Of a stretch of DNA of 64,000 nt, positions 34,701 to 46,329 are shown one piece after another. Within the stretch, counting starts at the first letter, position 1. Every line of letters starts with the position of its first letter. Source of the stretch: Rhytidiadelphus loreus (lineage: Eukaryota > Streptophyta > Bryopsida > Hypnales > Hylocomiaceae); assembly GCA_947034895.1 (NCBI GenBank), contig OX344764.1, forward strand, positions 41,728,935-41,792,934, read 5' to 3'. The position numbers were made by a program, and so were the translations under genes. The notes beneath the pieces were generated by a model. It did no database searches, was not told where the DNA came from, and was given only the letters and a program-made list of their open reading frames with translations.

Positions 34701-37606
34701 CCGCAACACCAGAAATTCTAGAGTGAAGGGTTTCGCGTGACCATTAACCTTCACCTTTAACTTGTTACTTCGGGGAGGTTTGTGCAGGTCCTGCGAATTC
34801 GCAAGATGCATTGGATAAGACGTACTACGTGATGTTGCCACCAGAGCTTTGCTTTGTACATCCTCTCCCAGGACCTTTAGTGAGAGGTGCACAGCGATTG
34901 CCATCAGTTATGAGACGAGTGGAAAGTATGTTACTTGCCATACAGCTGAAGCACCGAATCGATTACCCTATTGCAGCTTCGAAGGTATATTACCCTTTCT
35001 TGTGAATTTCACTGAATGAGTTGGAAGTTTTCTAAGTTGGCTCGTATCTCTTTGAGTTGCTTTTAGTATTTCGAATTAATTCACATTAGCGGCAAAAAGT
35101 AGTATAGGATATAGTCTCAGTTCTGTTATTATCTCTAACGTGCGAGGAAATCGCGGCAGGTACTGGAGGCGTTGACAGCTGCGTCCTGTCAAGAGACATT
35201 CAGCTACGAGCGTGCTGAACTACTGGGCGATGCATATCTGAAATGGGTTGTCAGTCGTCGATTATTTCTGAAGTTTCCCAGTAAACATGAAGGGCAGCTT
35301 ACACGCATGAGACAACAAATTGTTAGTAATTCTGTCCTCTATCAATATGCACTGGAGAAAGGCCTTCAGAGCTATATCCAGGCTGACCGGTTTGCGCCGT
35401 CCCGGTGGGCTGCACCTGGGGTGCCTCCTGTATTCGACGAGGATACAAAAGATAGCGATGATTCAGATAAAGAGACGAAGCCTGTAGGTGCAGGAGAAGT
35501 AGTGGAAGTTGTAGGTGAAGAAGGTGAAATTGTTGTAACCGAGCTTAATGACGACCTTTCGAACATGGAAGACGGTGAAATCGAGGGGGATTCGAGTGCG
35601 TATCGAGTGCTCTCGAGTAAAACCTTGGCAGATGTGGTCGAAGCATTTATTGGTATCTACTATGTAGAAGGGGGACAGGACGCTGCAACTCACTTGATGA
35701 ACTGGATAGGGATTCCCGTTGAATTTGATGAAGCCGACGGACAGTTGGCGATATCAGGCTGTCAAGTTCCTGAAGCTGTCTTGCGAAGCATCGACTTCCC
35801 TGCATTAGAGGCAAGCATTGGGCACAAATTCCGAGAGCGAAGTCTTCTGGTTGAAGCTATCACACATGCGTCTCGACCATCCTCGGGAGTTCCTTGCTAC
35901 CAAAGGCTGGAGTTTGTGGGGGATGCCGTGTTAGACCATCTGATCACACGGTATTTATTCTTTAAGTATACTGATTTACCGCCAGGTAGATTGACCGATT
36001 TGCGAGCTGCTGCCGTGAATAATGAGAATTTTGCACGCGTCGCCGTGAAGCATTCGTTTCACCGTCACTTGCGGCATGGCTCTAGTGCTTTAGAAACACA
36101 GGTATTTATCCCTTTCCTGCGTTGGGTTTTTGCACTCGCATTTTCTATGCTGTAGGGCTTGCGCGCTTTGTTTGAAAGATCTAGAGCATTTGTTGTATTG
36201 CGTTTTAAAGCACTCGCAGCAATTTATATGCTCGCAACTTCCTGCACTACAGTTTTTCACCTGATTGTTTGACTATATCGTCTCACGAATTCTTTCCACT
36301 TGTTTGGAAGATACCTGTAAGCAACTGATTGACCGGCGTTGGCTTGTATGTTTGCTCATCAAGTTGATGAAGATTCTGTATTTAGTTTATAAAATGAAAC
36401 GTCGATATTTTTGGTATTTACAATATGGTATCTTTTGTATATACAGATCCGCAATTTTGTTAATGACATACAGACGGAGTTGGATAAGCCCGGAGTAAAT
36501 TCCTTTGGGCTTGGAGATTTCAAGGCTCCTAAAGTGCTGGGCGACATTCTGGAGTCCATCGCTGGAGCCCTATTTCTAGATACGTGTCTAGACTCTGACC
36601 AAGTGTGGAAGGTACGCTTCTACTGTGGCAGCTGTTTTTTCACTTATTTTTTTCATTTATTTTCTAGTGAACTCTTCAAGTCGATCAAATTCATGTATGA
36701 ATTGCTGGGCTTGGTATTAGAGCTGAAGATGGACGTAGTTGACATATGGAGGTCCTACTTGGATTCATTTCCTCACGAACACTACACGCTTTGCGTAGGT
36801 ATTTGAGCCCTTGGTACAACCAATGGTGACCCCGGAGACATTACCCATGCATCCAGTTCGAGAGCTGCAAGAACGTTGTCAACAACAAGCTGAGGGACTG
36901 GAGTACAAGGCATCGCGTGCAGGGAATGTGGCGACCGTTGAGGTATTTATAGATGGTGTACAGATTGGTTCTGCGCAAAATGCACAGAAGAAAATGGCAC
37001 AGAAATTGGCAGCCCGTAATGCGTTGGTTGTATTGAAAGAGAAAGAAGTACTGAAAGAGAAAGATGCCGAGGCAGAGAATGGTGACGGTAACGCTGGAAA
37101 AGCCAATAAGAACGGAAATTCCAATTTCACTCGACAAACGCTCAATGACCTGTGCTTGAAGAGACAATGGCCCATGCCGCAGTACAGGCAAGCTGACCTT
37201 ATATCTTTTGAATTTTGGTTTCTGTTTCAATTCATGCTCATCCTCTGCAGTTAGTAGTATTTTTTTTTTAAACTTCTGGCGAGCTCTTGTCCAGTAGTGC
37301 TGTTCCAACTTCTTGGACCTTCTCTCCTTCATGGAGCAGTCATATCCAAATGTGTTTGAACTGTGAATGCTTTCTCCATATTCTCTCTGAACGAGGGTTG
37401 GTTCCTGACTATCTACGTTTCGGGGATTTTATAGGTCTGTTCTGGAAGGCGGACCAGCGCACGCCAAGAGGTTCACATACTCTGTCCGAGTGCTGACCAC
37501 AACGGACGGGTGGACTGAAGAATGTTTTGGAGAACCCATGCCGAGCGTCAAGAAAGCCAAAGACTCCGCCGCCCTCATACTTTTGGCTCTCTTGAAGCGT
37601 TCATAG
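25714..37606 (+). CDS. DCL1: DICER-LIKE 1, microRNA-processing RNase III
   Basis: Exons (all join in frame, about 1850 aa): 25714-26427, 26920-27033, 27178-27388, 27568-28200, 28364-28536, 28873-28995, 29678-29838, 30788-31021, 31136-31283, 31488-31670, 32040-32204, 32484-32579, 33352-33983, 34499-34599, 34788-34984, 35160-36101, 36447-36611, 36799-37187, 37435-37606. Visible parts in order: an RS/RE-rich basic N-terminus; DExH helicase with ETGAGKT (197-203) and DECHH (305-309); helicase C with QSRGRAR (692-698); DUF283; platform and PAZ (within about 986-1229); RNase IIIa with E1315, D1319, D1453, E1456; RNase IIIb with E1546, D1550, D1642, E1645; and two dsRBDs. All RNase III acidic residues are present, so the enzyme should be active. 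It closely resembles plant DCL1 in every exon (Arabidopsis protein about 1909 aa). DCL1 acts in the nucleus with HYL1 and SE in other plants, cutting pri-miRNAs. Introns 10 and 18 use GC donors. The upstream TTG (25600) was rejected as start. Confidence 0.97.
29839..30787 (+). other. DCL1 intron 7 (949 bp), carries transposon-derived AT-rich sequence
   Basis: The longest intron of the gene. TTAACCCTTAATGACCCAAGG at about 29996 matches the left end of the TTAA-flanked repeat family, and about 30000-30440 is AT-rich like intergenic DNA. Small inverted repeats are visible: CTCAACGTT near 29872 pairs with AACGTTGAG near 30457, and GTTACTTT/AAAGTAAC lies near 30295-30320. From memory, the moss Physcomitrium DCL1a gene carries miR1047 in its intron 7; I could not identify a miRNA precursor here by eye. 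Confidence 0.5.
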
Positions 37607-38820
37607 GTGGTGGTTAACACACCCTGCAAATTGCAGACGAAGTTTTGAAGTCAATAGCTTTCTCCCTTCAATCCGCAAGGGAGGTAATCATCTTATTTTA
37701 TCTCATTCTTGTTCAAACTGAAAAAGTATAGGTTTATATACATTACAGAAACAATGTTGCGCTCTTCCATACTCATCGTGGAAGACTTTTAATTCATAGG
37801 TGCGTAGAGGTGGAGGGACTCGAGGTTTCCGATTCCAGACTCTCACTAGCGTGTTTGTGACGAGACCCCAAAGGGTCATATTGCTTACAGGATATGCATG
37901 TGTTGTGAAAGTAAGTACAAATGTTCTTGCTTCCAACCGCTGTCTGTATTGAAGACCAGTTGTACTGGAGTTTTGTACCGTACTTATATCGATTTGTTTT
38001 ATCCCTTCCCATGTCTAGGTCTATCACTCGATGGAACTGTAGCAACTGCTCAGCTAGATAGGGAGTAGAATTATTATGGGTGTTTTGACATGAATTATAT
38101 GTGGCTATTATGAAAGTTTTCATACTTTGGAGTCCTAATTGTCGTTCTAAACACAGCAGATCAAATCATTTGCAATTAGAAATGCAACTTCTCAGGCAAT
38201 GCAAAGGGAGTAGTCTTGTGTCCTTTTTTCTCGTCCAGAAAGATAAGTAGAGCACCATCTGCTATACTTTTAATTTAGGCCATCTGTCACGGCAATCAGA
38301 ATTGCACTGATTTATCCTAATACTGATTTACCGCGTTTGACAATGAATTACAGAAGGCACTCTGTTTGTAATACATTTGAATTAGTGCTGCCTGAATTTA
38401 TTTTGTGTCGTGCTAGAGTGGCTCTCAAAAGATTTAGTACAATTACAAAAATTGCCATTCTGATTTAGGAATTAAAGAATTTAAACAAAATTTGTGGTAC
38501 AAGTAACACAATTGCATAAAATAAATTTTCCAAAATTTCTAAACATTTTTTTATTTTTCATAATTTAATAAATTTTTTTACTGAAATAACCTTTTCAACA
38601 GAAGTAAATTTTTTTTAGAAAGTGAAATGACAATTTCTTTTGAAATTGTCTCTTAAGACATAAATGCATTGGAACTGTAAGAGTTTTGTTGGGTCATTTT
38701 GGTTGAAAGGTAATTCTAGATTCTTCTAAAATGCATTCCTTAGACTCTATTTAAATAAACCATGAATTTTCAAATTGCTGAAAATGAGTTCACCTAAAAT
38801 CAACCCTAATTGCTCTCATC
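37607..38820. other. DCL1 3' region and AT-rich spacer
   Basis: The first several hundred bases probably contain the DCL1 3' UTR; no clear poly(A) signal could be assigned. The block 38675-38820 is a diverged copy of the repeat at 19255-19385. No gene seen. Confidence 0.4.
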
Positions 38821-39249
38821 TTACAAAAATTTCTGTCGGTCGGGTTTACGTTCGTTGCTTGATTGGGCACGAAACTTGATTGTCCACACGATCCTGAACA
38901 GTGTGCAGTGTGCCTTCGTCGTGATTAGGGTTTGATCCCTCTGTTCTCTCCCGTTCCATCAAGTGCCTTTGCCAACAATTTGTTGAGATCGGCACCTTCA
39001 AGTGTATGGAGACAACCATACTCTCCTGAAGGCAGCCGTGGCGCTGCCTTTCACTTCCTGTTTCGGAGCTTTCCTGCAACTCATCGTTTTCGGCACAAGT
39101 AACTTAGTTCGGGTTTGATTCATCGAAGTACTCCTCTCAACTCGATCATTCCTTTGTGAATTTAGTCACTTGCCAGGCTTCTCACTTCTGAGTCAGTCTT
39201 TAGTCAGCTCAAGCTTTTCTGAGAATTCGTCAACGTAGTCGTTCTTGGT

Positions 39250-39381
39250 TCAATGCTGCCTTTGTCACATAGAGCTTCCATCTTCTATTCTCTCAGTCTG
39301 AGATCGTCCACTTTGCTTGAAACAAGGGACGAGTTCGAAGAAATTATAGTGCCTGTTGGAATTTTCATAAATTGGATATAA
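39250..39381 (+). promoter_or_regulatory. Upstream ORF with a duplicate of the EVE gene's N-terminal coding segment
   Basis: 39250-39297 and 39472-39519 are direct repeats with about 41 of 48 bases equal, and both include an ATG in the same register. The upstream copy encodes a 42-codon ORF (39253-39381) starting MLPLSHRASIFYSLS, against MLSVSHRTSLFYSRS for the gene. It could be an uORF or an alternative first exon. Confidence 0.7.
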
Positions 39382-39474
39382 GTTGTCGAGTTTTTCTTTT
39401 GTTTAAGATGATAAGTTATTTCGACGCACAGGCGCCGGAGACCGAAGGCCTCTACGGTATTCATTCATAACTCA

Positions 39475-40362
39475 ATGCTGTCTGTGTCTCATAGAACCTC
39501 CCTCTTCTATTCTCGCAGTTTCATCGGTACTCCGGTGATCGTCAAGATTTTAGGGTTAGGGTTTAGGCGAAGGGATGTGAATTTAGAGGCATTGCAGACA
39601 GGGAGTGAGAGTGCAAGCATGGGGTACTGGCTCATGAAGACGGAGCCGGGAGATTGGGGATGGGAGCATCAGGAGCAGAACGGGGGGGTTTCGCAATGGG
39701 ACGGTGTGCGGAACGCTCTGGCGCAGATCCATCTCCGGAGTATGCGACAAGGCGATCACGCTTTCTTCTACCACTCAGGCAAAAACCCTGCCGTGGTTGG
39801 CGTGGTGGAGGTCGTGAAAGCTGCGTATCCGGACGTCAGCGACGACACCGGCAAAAGCTCCATGGTGGACGTGCGCGCTCTCGCGGCTTTTCCCAAGCCA
39901 GTGCCGTTGTCCGCCATCAGGAGTGATGGCGCCATGCATGACTGGATTCTGTTGCGCCAATCTCGCCTCTCGGTCATGCCTGTGACGCCGGACGTGTGGC
40001 GACGTGTGTGCACGTTAGGGGAGCTTTCGCCTCCTCTGTGTCAGTCGAACGAAGACGACGACGCCATTGCTGAAATCAAGCCCGAGAGAGTGGCGCTGCC
40101 TAAGAGGAGAGGGAAAGAGAAGGCTGATGCGCAAGGTAAAAGCGCGAAGCAGAAGACTAGTGTGAATGGTTCGATTGAAACTGCGAACCATAAGGAGCAA
40201 TCTACTGAGTCTGAAGTTGCCCCTGTTGCTGAGTTGAAAACCTATCGAAGAAAAAGGACTGTCTCCGTTGAAACGACTATTGTGAAAACTTACCAGTCGA
40301 GAGGTGTGAAAAAGCGTACTACTGGGAACGATACCTCACTAAAACCCGGAACCCCAGCCTGA
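39475..40362 (+). CDS. THYN1: EVE-domain protein, THYN1-like
   Basis: A single-exon ORF of 295 codons starting at ATG 39475. Residues 49 to about 185 form an EVE domain (PUA-like fold): GYWLMKTEP, WDGVRN, MRQGDHAFFYHSGK, AVVGVVEVV, VDVRA and the C-terminal LLRQSRLSVMPVTPDVWRRV are the family's hallmarks. EVE proteins are thought to bind modified bases or RNA; the animal homologue is thymocyte nuclear protein 1. The first 48 residues, rich in Ser, Arg and hydrophobic residues without acids until about residue 34, could be an organelle-targeting peptide; alternatively translation starts at Met49 (39619), right at the domain. The C-terminal 90 residues are Lys/Arg-rich with KRRGKEK, possibly a nuclear signal. 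The N-terminal segment is duplicated 222 bp upstream. Confidence 0.92.
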   Translation: MLSVSHRTSLFYSRSFIGTPVIVKILGLGFRRRDVNLEALQTGSESASMGYWLMKTEPGDWGWEHQEQNGGVSQWDGVRNALAQIHLRSMRQGDHAFFYHSGKNPAVVGVVEVVKAAYPDVSDDTGKSSMVDVRALAAFPKPVPLSAIRSDGAMHDWILLRQSRLSVMPVTPDVWRRVCTLGELSPPLCQSNEDDDAIAEIKPERVALPKRRGKEKADAQGKSAKQKTSVNGSIETANHKEQSTESEVAPVAELKTYRRKRTVSVETTIVKTYQSRGVKKRTTGNDTSLKPGTPA

Positions 40363-42260
40363 GGATCACCTGCCACTCTCTCTCTTCCTCTTCTTCTCCT
40401 GTTGTTGCACTTGCATTAGCCTGAAAAGAAGACCTTCAATTGATGCGGGGTTGAACCAAGAACGCATGATTTTGTCCAACTGGCACATGGTGAGATATCT
40501 ATTGTGTGATAATTTTTTGAGCTCTCCGGAGATATTTTCAACTTTTCGGGCATCTCCAGTTCCAATCCACTCTCTCACAGATTCTTTAAATTCAATTCTC
40601 TGTGGCAGGGCTGTAACATATGTGAATTCCCTTTGCACTTCTTACGCTATCCATGCAATCGACTATCGATTGATCTTTAGTATTCACTTCATTCTCGAGT
40701 CTTTAGGTTTCAAACAGTGATAATTGCGAAACGATCAGCACTGCAGTTTTTGAGATTTGCAAGAATTTCTATGTGGTAGCCAATTTTCACATTTCCACAG
40801 ATTGTGAGTCTTTGTAAGTATGTGACTTCATAAGAAACGTTTTAGAGGACATGGAATCTCTGTCAAGGTGCCTTGGAGGAGTGTACCTACGATTTTTCAA
40901 CTGAATTGTTAGCTTGAAACTGGACGGATTCAATGGTTTTCAATTCATTTCGCATCAGAGTTGTGAGGCGATACGACACGGTGGTTTCTAGGTATGGCTC
41001 TTAAACCCTTCCTTAGAAAAAATTCTTAGTTTTTTTTGGCTCTACGAGAAATTTTCACGATCTATACATACATGGGCTTCCAAGGATAAGATTTGAATGT
41101 GCGTCTTAGATTTTTGGAAAATCTTAGTGATCTATTTTGGACTTCTCTTCAATTTGATCCCATTGCTGTTTTTCGATATCTCTGCAAGCCGAAGATGTGA
41201 GCAACATAGGTACTTGTCGTATACTTGGTCCTCTTTCAACAGTAGGGTTGATGGTTGTGAGGTTGATTGATGGTCATCACTTAGAATTGCGCTTGTATCT
41301 GTGATGCTTTGTCTTCGATTGGCAAACGCAGGTCGTGCTTACCATAGTTTCTGCGTTTGCAGGTTTCCAAAGGTTTCACCGTTGAAGAATGTGTGCTGCA
41401 TCAACGAAGGTGAATTCGTATGCTCACTTTCACCGGCAGCGTACACTTGCTCAAGGCAATGCGTGTCCAGTAATTTGCGCGGTTGGCATTCTGAACCTGC
41501 ATATTTCACCTTCTCAAAGAACGACGATGAAAATATTGAGTGCAAGTGCATTTGCTTGACCCAAGACCTTATGTGTCAAGGCTGTCAGTGGAATAGTTTG
41601 CCAACAATTCAAGGTCTAGACACCTGTTAGGTGAAATACAATGTAAAGGACTTTTTTGTGGACAAATGAGAGGGAACTTGTTTCCGGAAATTTACCCTCT
41701 GGTGTATTCTCAGTGGGCATTGTTGTTCGGCCTACAGTTTGCTTGAAACTGAATTCGGTTTTCTTACATCCGATTGTCAGCTGGAAAGGACTTGAATTTC
41801 GATTTCCAGAGATTCTTCACAAACTTGCCAAACTTCGGCAGAAATTTATCTTGCTTGAGTACTTTCATATGCTGTTCGGTTATGTAGGCAGATCTGTTCA
41901 GTTTTTCTTTTCTTGACATGGCTCTTAAGCAATGGCACTTTGTACACACAGATTGGCTTCTGAATTTTTGCTCATTATGGGAGAGGACTCGAAAACAGTT
42001 CGGGGGCATTAAGAATTGTCCCTACAGAAGTGCCATAAACAGTGCAAAAGGATGTTAAAATGGAACAATTTGCAGATACTGGAAAATTAGGGTCGTGTGT
42101 GCATGATTCTAAAGTAGATATGAGGTGAAAGAGATGACTGTAATGTGCAGTTTTGGTACAAAGTGGAGTTAAAAATACAATGAAGGTAAAAGTGAAGTGC
42201 ACTTAATGGAGTTATTAGTTTTTTGGTTGGAGGGTGTACAGTTGGCAGCTAAGTTCTTTT
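40363..42260. other. EVE gene 3' region and unassigned moderately GC sequence
   Basis: The beginning is probably 3' UTR. 41301-41630 is open for 109 codons with many cysteines, but I see no zinc-finger spacing, splice context or family match. Left unassigned. Confidence 0.35.
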
Positions 42261-44329
42261 ATTTTTATTTATTTATTGACACAAATGCAGTTGTGTTCTT
42301 TTAGAAATGCGTTGAACACTTAAAGGATTGACAAGAGTATTTTTAGACTTTGTTGAATCACTTTGTGAAGTTCATTGGGGTTTTCAAAGCCAAGTTGTGA
42401 TTCATTGATCTCCTACCTATGAGCATAAATAGCCACCTACACCACTTCACCTTTAGAAAATCGTATTGGCTCTAAAAACCCTTTTTAATTATGCTATTGA
42501 ACTGTTTATAAATTTTCTTGCTACCAAAAATATGTCAAATTTTTTTTCAGGTACTCATTTCTCTCCAGAAGGTTGTTTTCGCTTAGATGAATGGTTTTTG
42601 AGCCTTCTACCTTACCTGGATGATGCTTAATCTTTAAGGTAGCCGACCTCATTCCAACCACTTCAGCAATTTACCGTATTTCCAGTATGCATTTGGTAAT
42701 GAGAAAAATCCCCCCGATATAGAAAAATAGGTTTGCGGAGGCTTCCACAAATTCTTCCTTTTTTTCCTTCAAAAACAAAATAATTATGAATTTTTTTCGT
42801 AAAGATTTTGTTCAATCCATTCTTGTTATATAGGACATTGCATTTCCAACAATAGGTTGATTACAAAATTGATCATGCTTCAAAGTATGTGATAATTGTG
42901 GCTTCAAATGTACATCTTGTAATCATTGTGTCTATACAATGTTCACCTCTCTAACATTTGTGCTACATGAGCTATCACAACTACGTGATAGCTACGTGAG
43001 TTGTCACAACTAATCAAAAACAAAGCAAAATAACTAGCGAAAATAGGTCATGGTTGGAAAGAGGTCAACTACCATAAAGGACATTTTTGTAAGGACATTT
43101 TTGTTCTTTGGGGGACAACCAAAGGAATCTACCACAATGACTACCTACATTTGCTTACCAATTCTACTCTCAACTTGAAGGCCCTCACTTGGGCACCCTC
43201 AACAAACAACCACCATGATCTACAATCAACAACACTATTTCTTGTGGCAATCATAATTTTACAAAAAGACAATTGCATTCAATGCTTGTAAGGAAGAGAA
43301 AGTATGACAATTTTTGAAAAGAGACATTCATCCCAATTCCCGTTATTCTTTGGACAAAAGGCCTAAGGGGCACAAAATATCCACTAATAATGATCAATTT
43401 TGATCCCTCTCTCTAGATTGAGCATTTTTGTTTCAAGAAAACTTTTGCTAAAGGGCAATAATTGAAAAAAATAATAATATTCCAAAATGCTCATCTGCAT
43501 CCCCTCATTGACTTAAAAACAATTTCAAGAAATCACACTAAACATTGTGAATGCAAGAATCTAATCAATTTTTATTAAATGGATAAATGAACTTTATTTG
43601 GGGATTGATATAACTACCTATAAAATTTCAAAATCTATGCATTTGAGCATGGTTCCTATATTTAAATTTTCTTGTCAAACCATCAAAAATTTGTTGGATT
43701 CTCTTAGCATGCATTTTAGACATTATATGACAAAACTATATAAATTTCAAAAGTGCTCAATATTGTTGTACAAAATATAATTGGTCCTACTCTAATAGAG
43801 GTTGTACAAGAATTGTTAAGGGTTGTTTATAGATTTATAGAAATAGGTTGAAATCAATAGATCCAATTATCTTGCAACTTAATCAAAGAATTTCACATAG
43901 ATTAGCCCCTTAAATTATTATTTTTCAATAACATTTGAAATTGAAAAATGAAAATTCTTTCTAAAATTGATTATGGATTGAAGATGTGTAATTGTCACTT
44001 GATTTCTTTTCTTTTCAATGGATTTTTTAGTTCTAACTATAATGATTCTATAAAATTTTAGTTTTATACATTTATTAAAGTTGCTTTTGATAGATCATAA
44101 TTGAATTGAAGAAGTTATTTTCTTACGTCAAACATAGTTATATCTTTTGAACTATATAATATTAATAAAGAATTTTTTTGAAGATTTATATTGTCTTCAC
44201 AAATGCGAAAGTACTAATAGTCTAATTCAAAAATCCACAACCATTTAGATGGATGAAAAACAAATTATGTTCTTGGGTTATATTTCATGTTTGTGTTCAT
44301 CCATTGTTCAAAATTTGAACATCTTATTC
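42261..44329. other. AT-rich intergenic DNA, no gene seen
   Basis: No supported gene. A small direct and inverted repeat around the word CTACGTGA lies near 42965-43010. Confidence 0.45.
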
Positions 44330-44914
44330 TTAACCCCTAAAGTCCCATTGTCCCTATGGGGGACAAAATGGATTTTGGGCAAGCTCCTATGATCTCAATT
44401 TCTATTGAATTTTTTTGAAACCTTCTCATAAGATAGATAAACTTATGAGCTTTCTAGGAATATAATTTTTAATTGAATTGGTGCCCAGGAGCAAAAGTTA
44501 TGCCACAATAACCTCAAAATAGGGGAGAACAGGCAACAAAAAAATTCACAAAAAATTGAAATAATATTTTTAATATTTTTTTTCTTGTAGATTATATTTT
44601 CTTCTAAAAGATAAGCTTTGATTCTTTCCATTTGGATTAATGATGTGAAAGTTATAGAGCTTTTTTTTTTTTCTGATAGTCATAGCAACTTCCTGAAAGA
44701 ATTTTTTTTGTCTACTTTGAATGCTAATATCTTTCAATCTATACAATCAAATATCACAAAAAAAATTATCATGTGATCTAAGATAATCATAGAACAAGAT
44801 CCTATGGTTAGATTCTAAAAGAAAATTAAATTTAAATTTCATAGGTGAATGGAACAAAAATGGTAGTTTTGAGTGGTTTTGGCAGAAAAATGACCTTGGA
44901 ACTTTAGGGATTAA
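44330..44914. mobile_element. TTAA-flanked non-autonomous element, copy D (585 bp)
   Basis: Begins TTAACCCCTAAAGTCCCATT and ends AATGACCTTGGAACTTTAGGGATTAA, giving inverted ends of about 20 bp directly inside TTAA. The interior contains the recurrent block near 44605 (CATTTGGATTAATGATGTGAA) found in several other copies in the window. No ORF. Confidence 0.72.
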
Positions 44915-45638
44915 GGGATCAAAACATTATTAGCATGTTTTATTATTTATAACCAATGTCAATAAATCCTTCTCTAGTTTATTTATTTATTTATTATATT
45001 TACATAATAATTGATTGAAATATGTTGACGATGAATTTTTAAAATTTGGTTTGTGCAAGCATGTTGAAAACTTGTAAAGCTTTTGAACTACACAATGCTT
45101 ATATTAAAAGATTAACAAAGTTATAATATTCATCTACTGTTGAAATAGTGCAAAACATATATGATGTGTTCTTCACAAATTGTAAATACATGACCATACA
45201 TTCAATCATTTCATCTTGAGCCTTTAGAACCTTAATGTAATGGGGGGTATTTACTAATTGCAAATTAAAATGTATACTTCAATATGTCATTATTTTGAAA
45301 AATAATTTACAACAAATAGAATACTTTTTTACTTGAAGATGGAATTGAAAATGAAGAATAAAATTGTGTAATAAAATTTATATTTTCATACACATGCACA
45401 ATTAAATCTCTCCTTGCTCCTTTTAATCTCTTATTAAAATAATTGGAAAGGAAATTAATGAAAAAAATTGCTAATTAATCAATAATTATTTAGATGAAGA
45501 AGATTTTGGAGAAATTGGAGGAATAGGTGTAAGAAGAAACATTTAGAGATTGAGTTGGAGAATCACTAGGGATGGATTGAGTCGGAGAAGAAGAATTACG
45601 TATAGTAGAAGTAGTAGAAGTAGTGTTATTGGTAGGAA
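44915..45638. other. AT-rich intergenic DNA
   Basis: No supported gene; 45530-45640 is slightly richer in coding-like purine codons but shows no frame that can be trusted. Confidence 0.4.
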
Positions 45639-45818
45639 TCACAAAACATGAGCAACTACAAGATGAATCTTCATCAACAAAACACGAATAAGTACATCTA
45701 TGATTATCCTCTTTGTCATTGTCTTAAGGAGACGTTGGAGATCTAGAAGGGAAATTGTAGGAGTGTCATTAAGGGAGAAATGAGGCCTTTGAGAGACCAT
45801 CTGGCCATGGTTCTCCAT
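45639..45818 (-). CDS. Possible small exon or ORF, unknown
   Basis: Sixty codons from an ATG at 45818, starting MENHGQMVSQRPHF. It lies just downstream, in minus orientation, of the exon-like frame at 46022-46323, with a very AT-rich stretch (45836-45955) between that could be an intron. No known domain. It may be chance. Confidence 0.2.
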   Translation of the reverse strand: MENHGQMVSQRPHFSLNDTPTISLLDLQRLLKTMTKRIIIDVLIRVLLMKIHLVVAHVL

Positions 45819-46021
45819 GCTGCGAATCACGACCGGACAGTCAAATTATTTAATAATAATAAATAAAATAAAAATAAAATAAAAAACATTAAAATATTTA
45901 TAAAATTATTTATTTATTTATTTAAATACAAAAAAATAATTAATTAATGCAGTCCGCCGTGACAGTCTGTTGCTTCTGCGATGTTCCCACAGACCGGGAA
46001 CGTCAAGGAATTCATGGTCCC

Positions 46022-46323
46022 TCAATGGCCTAAAAAATCTTCTAATGCATTGTTAGGAGAGGGACTTCTTGAATATGGTGGAATTCCACTTCCATCATTT
46101 GTTGCATCCTTTCTTTCACCACTTGCATCATGTGCTCCAATACCTCCATGATCTATTTTACCACTTGTATCATCCATTTCTCCATTGGCACCATCTCCTC
46201 CTTTAATTGCATCACCAGTTCTATAACTCTTATCAATTTTTTGAGATAAAAGACTTCTACCTTTTTTCCCATCTATTTCTAATGGTTGATTATTTACTAA
46301 TGGTTTGTATTCAGAAATTGACT
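46022..46323 (-). CDS. Possible exon of an unknown protein
   Basis: The minus frame is open for 99 codons from TTTCAG|AG, a good 3' splice site at 46324-46329, to a TGA at 46022. The peptide is hydrophilic, Gly/Asp/Lys-rich (SISEYKPLVNN..., GGDGANGEMDDTSGK..., PPYSRSPSP) and of higher complexity than the surrounding AT-rich DNA. No upstream exon was found in the AT-rich 46330-47500. No family is recognised. Confidence 0.35.
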
Positions 46324-46329
46324 CTGAAA

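Noticed and set aside
41301..41630. Cysteine-rich 109-codon ORF as a gene
   Set aside because: No zinc-finger spacing, signal peptide, splice context or known family; could be chance in moderately GC DNA.
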